Assembly: GCA_036245805.1 (NCBI GenBank)
Contig: BTRK01000006.1
Coordinates: 17,082,365 to 17,146,364, forward strand
DNA: 64,000 nt
Origin: Pristionchus mayeri
Taxonomy: Eukaryota; Nematoda; Chromadorea; Rhabditida; Neodiplogasteridae
Direction of reading: 5' to 3'
A model generated the notes under the pieces. That model did not search any database. It was not told the origin of the DNA and saw nothing but the letters and a program-made list of their open reading frames with translations. Positions within the stretch are counted from its first letter, which is position 1, and every line of letters begins with the position of its first letter. Made by a program: the position numbers and the translations under genes. This document shows positions 1 through 7,865 of this stretch, piece by piece.

Positions 1-399
1 GTGATTGATAAGGATCTGAATCAGTTGGACAAACACTTGCTTAGGCAGGGTATGAGTGACAAGTCGAGAGCCAATTTGGAAATTGAGATGGTAGAGGCTA
101 GAGAGAAATTAGCAGCGATGGAGGATAGAGTTAGAAAGGCAGTTGAGAGTACTGGCTGTGAAACATTGGAAGAGATGTGTGCCCGTTATGACCACATGAC
201 TGAAATAATGGATAGTGAGGATAGAGAAGTTAAGCAAGTGGAAGAAGTGATAGAAAATGAGGATGACGAAATGGATATGGAGGAGGAAATGTTCAGAATA
301 GTTCAGAGGGAGATAGCTCGAGTAGAAGGAGTAGAGGATGTAGTAGATATGGCCGACGAAATAATTCGACTGAGAAAGGAATTGGATGAGACTGTTTAG
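1..399 (+). CDS. Retrotransposon N-terminal coiled-coil segment, partial
   Basis: An open frame from the window edge to a TAG at 397-399, about 132 residues. It is rich in Glu, Arg, Met and Lys and has a long acidic run around residues 80-98 (EEVIENEDDEMDMEEEM), giving a heptad-like helical pattern typical of the structural part of a Gag. No enzymatic motif is visible. The frame stays open after the TAG through 885, so 1-885 was probably one reading frame. The true start lies left of the window. A bend in base composition coincides with the stop: the DNA after 400 is more GC-rich, so this could also be a mosaic junction. I do not recognise a specific family for this piece. Confidence 0.5.
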   Translation: MIDKDLNQLDKHLLRQGMSDKSRANLEIEMVEAREKLAAMEDRVRKAVESTGCETLEEMCARYDHMTEIMDSEDREVKQVEEVIENEDDEMDMEEEMFRIVQREIARVEGVEDVVDMADEIIRLRKELDETV

Positions 400-885
400 A
401 GATCGGACCAGTCCATCGACGAGCTGAAAGCGACCAATGAACAGCTTCTCACCCGCTTGGACCATCTCATCGGCCAATTGGAAAGCTGCGAAGCGGAGAG
501 GGAGCAGGCGATAAGCAATGCCGCCTCTCTCAGGAAGCTGGTCATCGAAAAGAACAGAAGTGAGTCATTCGATCAGAGTAATGAGAGTTCTCCTCTTAAT
601 CAAGTAATTGCTCCTCCTAACCAAGTGTTACAGGAGTCGACAGAGCCGAGACTGCCGCAGCAGCCGTTCGTTACGCCATCAGCGAGGCCTACGACAAGCC
701 CGGCCGACGACAGGAGACGGAGTCAGCAGTGGATTCAACCAGGTCAGATTGAGAGACGAATTGAAATGAATGGAGAAGGAAACTTGATGGGTCATAGTAA
801 CATGACGGGTGATTACGCGATAAGTGCTAGCCCGCAGGTGCATGGCAGTGGGGTTATGAATGCGTCGCAGGGCCCATGCATGTGA
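400..885 (+). pseudogene. Continuation of Gag-like frame after in-frame TAG
   Basis: Same frame as the preceding segment. It starts with a leucine-rich helical stretch (about 457-555, LIGQLESCEAEREQAIS) and goes on into a Ser/Pro/Gln-rich linker. It ends at a TGA at 883-885, overlapping the next frame (from 876) by 10 bases. No ATG lies near the start (a TTG at 457 opens the longest piece), so independent translation is doubtful. The likely reading is a Gag N-terminal half cut by one nonsense change and one frameshift. Confidence 0.45.
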
Positions 886-2498
886 GATTCCCAAGCGCTA
901 CTGGAGAGATGTTTTCTAATGTGTCGCCAGTGTACACCAATGGATATGGGAATGGAAGAAGTGAGAGTGTGATGCCTATCAGAAGCGCTTCTGAATTTCC
1001 TCAGCTGACTAAATGGAATGGTGCTAAGGATAAGTGGAGTGTGTTCAGAAGTGGTTTCCTTTTGCGTTATGGGCAGTGGAATGAGCAGGAAAAGAAGATG
1101 TTGTTGTTGGAGTTTCTAGAAGGGAGAGCTAGTCAGGAGTACAGATCACTCCCAAATGAATACAATGGTCCGAACAAAACTGTACAGGATTGCTTGGATT
1201 GGTTGATTGATCGTTGTCAGGGAGGTGCGATGTATGCAGATCTAGATTTGGAGAGAAGGGCGAGAGATTTGGCAGTGAGAGGTCGTAGAGTGGATGCAGT
1301 CTGTGAGGAACTTGAGTCTCTAGTTTCCAAGTTGTATGATGGTGTTGAGAAGCAGGAGGAAGTTAAGAGGAGAAAGTTGTTGTTGTTATATGAAGGCCCT
1401 AAGGAGTATTATGAGTTGCTCAGATTGTCCGATGATCACTGCACATATGATGCAATGAAGAAGCATCTGCAGAGGATAAAGTATGTGACGAGGAGAGAGA
1501 AGGGTGATAGAAGTGGTGCTTTTGGGAGTAACAACGGCAACAATGAGAATAGATATCGTCCATCGGTGGGATACGGTAGTGGAAGTAATAATGGTAGACA
1601 GATGCGCCGGTGCAGTACGTGTAATGGCATAGGGCACTTGCAGCACAATTGTGCAACTACTGTTGTTTCAAGAGGTGAACAAGCAGCCAGATACGCGAAT
1701 GTGGAATGCCACAATTGTTTTGGGAAAGGACACACTAAGCGTTGGTGTACTACATTCGATCCTGCGAAGAGAGAATGGAATAGAGCAGTGAGTGGAGTTA
1801 GTAATGCCCCTCCTATGGCGAAGGCGCCCCCGCCCAATCAGACAATGACGAATGCTAGTGTTAATGGAACAGTGCCTCCTCCCTTTCCCCCTGTTCCTCC
1901 ACCGTTTATTCCAACATACCAGCCTCCAGGCAATGCGCGTGGTGGTGGCGGATATCGTGGAAGAGGAAATACTAGATGGTCACAAGATGGTCGGAATTTC
2001 AATAGACAAGCAGGGAACGTGAATAATAGTGCGAATAGTGGAACGACGGACAGTCCCAGTCCAGCTGCGATGATGATGATTGCTTTGAAGTGTGAAGTCG
2101 AGGAAGATGAGAGAAGTGAGAACAATGTTGAGTTCGATAGACTTCTACCTCTTGATAGTGTGCGCAAAGAAGAGGATGAGAGCCAAGAGGTGCTCAACAG
2201 TCCCAGTGCAGTTGATGACGATGGAAGAGTTGCGAACAAAGAGAAGTTCAATAGACTCGAGCCAGTCAATGACAAAGAAGGAGTTGAGGATAAGGATAAA
2301 TCCAACAGACTCGAGTCAGTCGATAACAGCGCAATCAGAGGAAGTGTGGTAGATGACCCACTGTTTATTAGGAGATCGCAGCGAGTGCAAGGCACGATTG
2401 GAGGGATTCAAGTTGAAGTAGTTCTGGATACGGGAGCAGAAGTTAGTCTGATAGATAAGACTAGTGGATCAGATGTGTGGTGTAGTGATGACACCTGA
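876..2498 (+). CDS. Gag with two CCHC zinc knuckles, running into protease N-terminus
   Basis: 540 codons. Residues about 40-200 look like a capsid-type domain (FPQLTKWNGAKDKWSVF, then LLLEFLEGRASQEY), as in retrotransposon Gag proteins that assemble the particle. Two nucleic-acid-binding knuckles follow: CSTCNGIGHLQHNC (about residue 246) and CHNCFGKGHTKRWC (about 278), both C-x2-C-x4-H-x4-C. A proline-rich stretch and an acidic, internally repetitive region come next (the 'NRLE/DRLL' units near 2,120-2,320). The last residues carry VLDTGAEVSLID, the catalytic DTG loop of a retropepsin. The frame stops at 2498, while the rest of the protease continues in another frame from about 2464. Gag and protease are therefore separated by a frame change within a 35-base overlap. 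Confidence 0.75.
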   Translation: MHVRFPSATGEMFSNVSPVYTNGYGNGRSESVMPIRSASEFPQLTKWNGAKDKWSVFRSGFLLRYGQWNEQEKKMLLLEFLEGRASQEYRSLPNEYNGPNKTVQDCLDWLIDRCQGGAMYADLDLERRARDLAVRGRRVDAVCEELESLVSKLYDGVEKQEEVKRRKLLLLYEGPKEYYELLRLSDDHCTYDAMKKHLQRIKYVTRREKGDRSGAFGSNNGNNENRYRPSVGYGSGSNNGRQMRRCSTCNGIGHLQHNCATTVVSRGEQAARYANVECHNCFGKGHTKRWCTTFDPAKREWNRAVSGVSNAPPMAKAPPPNQTMTNASVNGTVPPPFPPVPPPFIPTYQPPGNARGGGGYRGRGNTRWSQDGRNFNRQAGNVNNSANSGTTDSPSPAAMMMIALKCEVEEDERSENNVEFDRLLPLDSVRKEEDESQEVLNSPSAVDDDGRVANKEKFNRLEPVNDKEGVEDKDKSNRLESVDNSAIRGSVVDDPLFIRRSQRVQGTIGGIQVEVVLDTGAEVSLIDKTSGSDVWCSDDT

Positions 2499-2871
2499 TA
2501 TTCGAGATAGATTGCGTGGTGCGCAAGGACAGAGAATAAGGACGATTGGAACTGTGGTATTGGATGTTCATATGGAGATTGGGAAGCAGTGTAGAGTCGG
2601 ATTTTATGTGTCAGAGACCGACATTGATGTGATTCTGCTAGGAAAGAATGCTTTGGCAGAGATGGGATTAGAGTTGAGAGAGGAATTGTCGTTGAAGGAG
2701 AAGATAGTGGATAAGGCGATAGTCCTTCGGACATGCTATATTGCACCTCACTCAATAGGAATAGTGAACGTAGGTGGTGGATATCCTGGAGAAGGGATGA
2801 AAGTACTGATTAGTGACCGAGAGGAAGTGATAGAAGGGACAAAGTGTGGAATGGTACTGAAGATGATTTGA
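2464..2871 (+). pseudogene. Retropepsin C-terminal half
   Basis: This 135-codon frame contains VILLGKNALAEMGLEL, which matches the C-terminal end of Ty3/gypsy aspartic proteases (I-L-G-x(4)-L-x(4)-L). The catalytic DTGAE sits in the previous frame, so the enzyme is split. The first residues are out of register with a normal protease. The frame ends at 2871 inside a 28-base overlap with the next frame. Confidence 0.6.
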
Positions 2872-3098
2872 TGTTAGAAGTTCATGATGTAATAGGAGAA
2901 TGGAAGCCAGTGAGGCAGATGGATGAGACTTTGGCGAAAGAATCGAAGCTTCTCGATGTGAATGCAATTAGAAGAGATGATAGAAGATGCGATTGGAATG
3001 AGATAAAAGCTAACCTGGAAGCTTGTAGGAATGGGAAGTTAAGTAGTAGAGTGGAAGAGAAGCGTCAGAGAACGCGCGGATGTCTTTGCGATGCATGA
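2844..3098 (+). pseudogene. Protease-RT linker fragment
   Basis: 84 codons between the protease and RT frames. The sequence is charged with no recognised motif and lies where gypsy polyproteins have the protease-RT connection. It overlaps the preceding frame by 28 bases and the Pol frame by 8. I read it as a displaced piece of Pol, not a separate gene. Confidence 0.4.
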
Positions 3099-6000
3099 TA
3101 ATGATTTGGGCAGAATGAAAGGAGTGCAGTGTAATGTACAATTGAACGAAGGAAGTGTTCCAATCAGGCAGAAAGAACGGCCAGTTCCGTTTGCGATTAA
3201 GCCTGCATTGCGGAAATTGTTAGATAAGATGATGAAACAAGGAGTGATCAGGAGATCAGACTCTCCCTGGTTATCCCCTGTTGTATTGGTGAAGAAGAAG
3301 GATGGAAGCATTCGCATTTGCATAGATTTTCGGAGAGTGAACGAAGTGACGAAAGAGGATGCATTCCCCTTACCCCTGATAGAAACGATACTTCAGTCGT
3401 TACAAGGGAAAAGATTCTTCACTGTGATGGACTTGGCATCTGGTTTCTGGCAGGTATCGCTCAATAAGCAGAGTTCCGAGGTAACAGCGTTTGCATCCAT
3501 GGGCGAATTGTACGAGTTTACGGTACTCCCATTCGGATTAAACATCTCGCCTGCAATTTTCCAACGAGCGATGGAAGTGTTGGCGAAAGTTCTCGATCGA
3601 TTAAGAAATAATAATCTTCTTCTGAATGTGAAAAAGTGCAAGATCGTGGTCGATGAGACGGAATACCTTGGACACAGATTGTCAGGTAGTGGAATACAGA
3701 TAGATGACAAGAAGGTAGTAGCGATTCGAGAGTATAAGAGACCAGAGACGATGACGCAGTTGCAATCATTCTTGGGACTGACTGGTTACTTGAGAAGATT
3801 CGTGATGTCATATGCTAGCATTGTTGCCCCGTTGATGAGATTGGTTGTGACGACAGGGCGGAAGCTGTTGTGGACTGAAGATGCGAATAAGGCTTTCAAT
3901 ATTCTCAAAGAGAAAATTTCGACTGCGCCTGTTTTGCAACAACCAGATTACGTTGGTGCGAGAGATGGTATTCGACCCTTTATAATAACTACGGATGCGA
4001 GTGGTAATGGGATTGGAGCCATGTTGAGACAGAGAGGAGAAGTAGATGGTCTAGAAAGACCACTAGCATTCTTTTCAAGAGCACTTCGTGATTCTGAGCA
4101 CAGTATGCATGTAGTTGATTCCGAGGCGTTGGCAGTGTACGAAGCAGTGATGAGATGGAAACATCTCCTGTATTCAACAAAGACGATAGTTAGGACTGAT
4201 CACTCTCCGTTGGTGACCCTCCTCAAGCGAAAACACGTTGCCTCTCGATTGTTGAGATGGGCTACGGAACTACAATCGTATCCTCTCGAGATTGAGCATG
4301 TTAAAGGAAAGTCGAATGTGGTGGCCGACGCGTTGAGCAGGAATCCTAGAGTCGAGAAACCAGGAGAGAGTGATGGTATTGAGGAAGTTGGAATGGTAGT
4401 TAATGCGATTACAAGATCGAAGACTGCGAAAGAAGAAGATAGGAGAAAGAGTAGAGAAGAGTTAGAGGAAGAGGCGATTCTGAATGAGTGGAGAACGGCT
4501 CAGTCAAGTGATCAGTGGGTTGTTTCAATGATAGAGAAGAGGAAAGACGCTGATAAGGGAAAACGAGAGATGACTGAAGAGGTTGTTATACCTGGGAGCA
4601 CTAAGAGAACTTCAATTGCCGATTGGGAAGTGCATGATGGAATATTGTATTTGCTCGGAACGGATCACGAGAAGAGATTGTATATACCAGAGGGACGGAG
4701 AGAGAGTTTTGTGGAAGAAATACACAATTCTCCATTGACAGGTCATCTAGGAACGATGAAATTAGTGCAGAGAATATTGAGAGAAGCGTTCTGGGGATGC
4801 GTAGAGAAAGATGTTCATACTGTAGTCAAGAGATGTGAGCGATGTTTGATGGCGAACTCCCAGAAGCGAATGATCCCTCCCCTTCAGCCGATAGTTTCGA
4901 ACTACCCGATGGATGTAGTCGGCATTGATTTAATAGAGATGGGAAAAGGAAAGGACGGAGGAAAGTATATTGTCTCTATTATCGATCATTTCACTAAATT
5001 CGCTGGAGCGTTTGTGATACGAGACAAGAAAGCGGATACTGTAGCGAAAGTGTTTATGGAGAGATGGATTCTAGAAGGAGGTCGAACCCCGAAAGCACTT
5101 GTTTCCGACAATGGAACTGAATTAGTGAACCAAGTGATGGCGGAGATTGTGAAACGATTTCAGATCGAACGAAAACTCACACTCCCTTATCATAGTAGAG
5201 CAAATGGTTTAACTGAGAGGTTCAATAGAACAATTGTTGAGATCATGAAGAGAATCAAGATGCGCGACGATGAATGGGAAGAAGCATTGCCTTTTGCTGT
5301 TTACGCATATAATGCAAGTCCCCACGAATCTACTGGCGAGACACCCGCATTTCTGATGTACGGTCGGGATGAAAAATTGCCTAATAGCCAGTTGCCCCAG
5401 ACCAATCCTGCGTATACGGTAGATTTGGATGTTGATGACTATAAGAGAAGGATGGTTTGGATGATGGAGAAAACGAGATCAACAGTCTTTCTGAAGTTGG
5501 AAAATGAGCGTAGGAAAATGAAGACGCGTTACGATGAGAAGCACAAGCACAACATGAATGTAGTGCCTAAGGCAGGAGATCGAGTGTATGTGCGTGTAGA
5601 GGCAAAGTGTGGCGATATAAGGAAGATGATGGATAATTATGAAGGCCCATATAGAGTGACTTCTATAAGTAATACTACGGCGGTGTTAGTGAGAGCTGAT
5701 GATGGATTAGAGAATGGGCGAGATGCCAATAAGAGAATTGTCCAGTGGGATCGATTGCGTTTAGTTCCGAGGGATGAGAAAGGAGTAGATGTGTACAATA
5801 TACAATGGAAGTCGGAAAAGACAAAAAGAATGAATCGTGTCATTTCCAGCCTCGTCATCAATCGAGCATCGCTTCTCCATGCCGACGCCCGCTGTGGGAG
5901 TGAAGACTGTAAGAGAAGACAGATGGCTGACGTCTTCAATGCAGCCGATTACGGTACCCTCAAGGGGACATCTTTTGCCACGATGAGAGAGTGTGCGGGG

Positions 6001-6987
6001 TTGCTCGACGCATCAAGAGAGTTGCCCAAACTGACTAAGTTGGATCTCCAGAAGGAAGCCAAGAAGAGGGTGAACATCAAGAATGTGAGCATGACCAGCA
6101 TGAAACTGGCATACAAGATGGCCCTGTGTCCATGTGCGCTAGCCGAAATGGCCGAAATCGATGACGGAATGAAGAAACTGGACATCGAGGAGGAAGGAGT
6201 CGAGATGAGCAAGATGATCTCGGAGATACTCCTCGACGAGGGAACCAGTGGAGAGAGCAAGGAAGGAGTGCTCGTTTTGCTGCCAGCTGAATCGGTGATC
6301 CCGATCGAGGGTGGTTCTGGATACTTCAAGTACTCCAAGTACAAGACAATCTCCGAGATGATGAAGACGATGATGGAATCAGAGTGTGCAGATCGTCTTC
6401 CCAAGACCGTTTTCGTTCTGTTGGACCGAAATCTCTCAGAAGACTCGGTAGCAGAGATTGGCGGATACTTTGAAGAATTAGTGAAGAGAGAGAAGATCGA
6501 TGAGGTGGTCTCGAGTGATCTGTTACCTGCAAGGGCAGACCAAGTGAGCACCGAGCAAGCACAGACACAATTGAAGTTGCTGACGGAATGGTTTTTCCGC
6601 AGACCTGAGGGAATCTCCATCTGCACGAGCCTCAGTGGAGTACTGAACGGTTTTACACCGTTCCTCACGCTTTATCAAGCTGTGGGAAAGGAGACCAACT
6701 TTATCTTCGAGAAGGCGGCGAGACACATCATCAACGGAACCCCCTTCACGATGGAGAATCCCAAGAACAAGAGTCACATCGTCAGGAAGAGATCGATCAA
6801 GGAGAACGACGAGAAGAAACCAGTGATACCTTACAAGAAGAAGACGGATTCCGGGCTGAGAGGATCAACCAGCAACTCATCAAGCGAAGAATGGCTGGCG
6901 AACCAGGAATGCTACAATTGCCACGAGCTCGGACATCTCTCCGTCAAGTGCACGAAGCCAAGAAGGAGATCGGAGTGGAGACAGTAA
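3091..6987 (+). CDS. Pol polyprotein: RT (YxDD box deleted), RNase H, integrase, C-terminal extension with zinc knuckle
   Basis: 1,298 codons. RT: LVKKKDGSIRICIDFRRVN (about residue 66), motif A TVMDLASGFWQV (D114), motif B LPFGLNISPAIFQRAM. The sequence then jumps straight to VLDRLRNNNLLLNVKKC, so the segment carrying the catalytic YxDD is missing in frame. RNase H: TDASGNGIG, SEALAVYEAV and RTDHSPL. Integrase: HNSPLTGH...CERC finger, then GIDLI, SDNGTE and TERFNR, giving D, D and E. After about 5,830 comes a ~400-residue extension of unknown function, ending in CYNCHELGHLSVKC, another C-x2-C-x4-H-x4-C knuckle. The extension uses more G/C at third positions than the rest of Pol. Without YxDD the RT cannot polymerise DNA, yet the frame has stayed open. 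Confidence 0.85.
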   Translation: MHDNDLGRMKGVQCNVQLNEGSVPIRQKERPVPFAIKPALRKLLDKMMKQGVIRRSDSPWLSPVVLVKKKDGSIRICIDFRRVNEVTKEDAFPLPLIETILQSLQGKRFFTVMDLASGFWQVSLNKQSSEVTAFASMGELYEFTVLPFGLNISPAIFQRAMEVLAKVLDRLRNNNLLLNVKKCKIVVDETEYLGHRLSGSGIQIDDKKVVAIREYKRPETMTQLQSFLGLTGYLRRFVMSYASIVAPLMRLVVTTGRKLLWTEDANKAFNILKEKISTAPVLQQPDYVGARDGIRPFIITTDASGNGIGAMLRQRGEVDGLERPLAFFSRALRDSEHSMHVVDSEALAVYEAVMRWKHLLYSTKTIVRTDHSPLVTLLKRKHVASRLLRWATELQSYPLEIEHVKGKSNVVADALSRNPRVEKPGESDGIEEVGMVVNAITRSKTAKEEDRRKSREELEEEAILNEWRTAQSSDQWVVSMIEKRKDADKGKREMTEEVVIPGSTKRTSIADWEVHDGILYLLGTDHEKRLYIPEGRRESFVEEIHNSPLTGHLGTMKLVQRILREAFWGCVEKDVHTVVKRCERCLMANSQKRMIPPLQPIVSNYPMDVVGIDLIEMGKGKDGGKYIVSIIDHFTKFAGAFVIRDKKADTVAKVFMERWILEGGRTPKALVSDNGTELVNQVMAEIVKRFQIERKLTLPYHSRANGLTERFNRTIVEIMKRIKMRDDEWEEALPFAVYAYNASPHESTGETPAFLMYGRDEKLPNSQLPQTNPAYTVDLDVDDYKRRMVWMMEKTRSTVFLKLENERRKMKTRYDEKHKHNMNVVPKAGDRVYVRVEAKCGDIRKMMDNYEGPYRVTSISNTTAVLVRADDGLENGRDANKRIVQWDRLRLVPRDEKGVDVYNIQWKSEKTKRMNRVISSLVINRASLLHADARCGSEDCKRRQMADVFNAADYGTLKGTSFATMRECAGLLDASRELPKLTKLDLQKEAKKRVNIKNVSMTSMKLAYKMALCPCALAEMAEIDDGMKKLDIEEEGVEMSKMISEILLDEGTSGESKEGVLVLLPAESVIPIEGGSGYFKYSKYKTISEMMKTMMESECADRLPKTVFVLLDRNLSEDSVAEIGGYFEELVKREKIDEVVSSDLLPARADQVSTEQAQTQLKLLTEWFFRRPEGISICTSLSGVLNGFTPFLTLYQAVGKETNFIFEKAARHIINGTPFTMENPKNKSHIVRKRSIKENDEKKPVIPYKKKTDSGLRGSTSNSSSEEWLANQECYNCHELGHLSVKCTKPRRRSEWRQ

Positions 6988-7014
6988 CAGCGTGCAAAGT
7001 GAGCACACTTGCTC

Positions 7015-7028
7015 GGAGGGGAGGGGCA
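7015..7028 (+). other. Polypurine tract
   Basis: A G/A-rich run (ggagggGAGGGGCA) sits 27 bases after the Pol stop and immediately before TG, as expected for the plus-strand primer at the edge of a 3' LTR. Confidence 0.6.
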
Positions 7029-7314
7029 TGTAAACTAGGGGTATCCCCAACCCGATTTCATCGTTATCGAATACCCCATCTGTCAATTATGTATTAATAA
7101 TGCAAGTTTCGTAATAGAGATTATATCGAATTTAATGTTCCGAACCATCCGATGTTTCCGCCTATGGAAGTTACGACATTTTGTCCCCGATCGTCGTTAA
7201 CAATATTGTCGGACTCGATTATTTTGCCACGTAATTGCGAAACGGGTTTTGCCGGTTGCTTGTGCGTTCTGTTCGTTTTTATCCCGTTTGTTTACTGTTT
7301 GTTTGCTTCTAAAA

Positions 7315-7323
7315 TATATAAAG
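7315..7323 (+). promoter_or_regulatory. LTR TATA box
   Basis: TATATAAAG about 290 bases into the presumed LTR, the position expected for a U3 promoter. The downstream start site is not identifiable. Confidence 0.45.
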
Positions 7324-7519
7324 TTTCGTATTTCACTCTGCCTCGCCATTCGAATATCAATTAGGGCTGGGAATCGGTTAACTCGGGGTAGTTTTCCGCA
7401 TTTCGTGTCCGGCGTCTCTTCTTGAAGATTCTCTTTTTCTCTCTCTATATTTTCCTTTCACATTTCTTGTTCTTGCACTCTCTCTTTCATCTTGGTCTTT
7501 TACTTTATTGTCGTCTGTC

Positions 7520-7680
7520 TGTAGGTTCCTTCTGGAACTGAGCGTATCGTAACTGTGTGTCTCAAGTGAGCACATCAGTTGTAGGTTCCGTGTGGAACTG
7601 AGCGTTGTTGTAACTGTGTGTCTCGAGTGAGCACATCAGTTGTAGGTTCCGTGTGGAACTGAGCGTTGTAGCGGTGTGCC
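7520..7680 (+). repeat. Tandem repeat, 60/61-bp unit, 2.6 copies
   Basis: Units begin at 7520, 7580 and 7641 with TGTAGGTTCC and contain TGGAACTGAGCGT, AACTGTGTGTCTC and GTGAGCACATCAGT. The first two units are 60 and 61 bp, the third is cut short after about 40 bp. It lies inside the presumed LTR. Confidence 0.85.
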
Positions 7681-7865
7681 CTATCCTTGTTTTTCCTGGC
7701 TACTTGTGAGTCGGGTGCGTATAGGAGAGAGAGCACAATCGTTCATAGTTGCCTGATAAAGCGCTTTCTCACTTTTGCTCATACACGCAACGCGAGGGTC
7801 TCATACAACCTCGGGATCAGTATTTGGTCCTGGACTGGTAACCTTAATGATATTGAAGGGCCCAC

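Larger units (their letters stand above)
1..7860 (+). mobile_element. Ty3/gypsy-type LTR retrotransposon, degenerate, 5' end outside window
   Basis: Gag with two CCHC zinc knuckles, an aspartic protease (DTGAE), RT, RNase H, an HHCC finger and a DDE integrase follow each other in the order protease-RT-RNase H-integrase, which defines the Ty3/gypsy group. They are followed by a purine-rich tract and a sequence starting TG that holds a TATA box, taken as the 3' LTR. No 5' LTR or primer-binding site is visible because the window opens inside the coding region. The coding part is broken into overlapping frames with one in-frame stop, and the RT lacks its catalytic YxDD box, so this copy is not autonomous. 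Its right end abuts an intron of F-box gene A. The exact LTR end (about 7,860) is uncertain because the other LTR cannot be compared. Confidence 0.85.
7029..7860 (+). repeat. 3' LTR (right border approximate)
   Basis: Starts with TG just after the polypurine tract, holds a TATA box at 7315-7323 and a tandem 60-bp repeat at 7520-7680, and runs to roughly the point where intron sequence of F-box gene A begins (GGCCCAC at 7858-7865). The 5' LTR is off-window, so neither the length nor the terminal CA can be confirmed. Confidence 0.45.

Noticed and set aside
5830..6987. Envelope protein at the end of the gypsy element
   Set aside because: No signal peptide, membrane segment or cleavage motif is visible; the region ends in a zinc knuckle instead.
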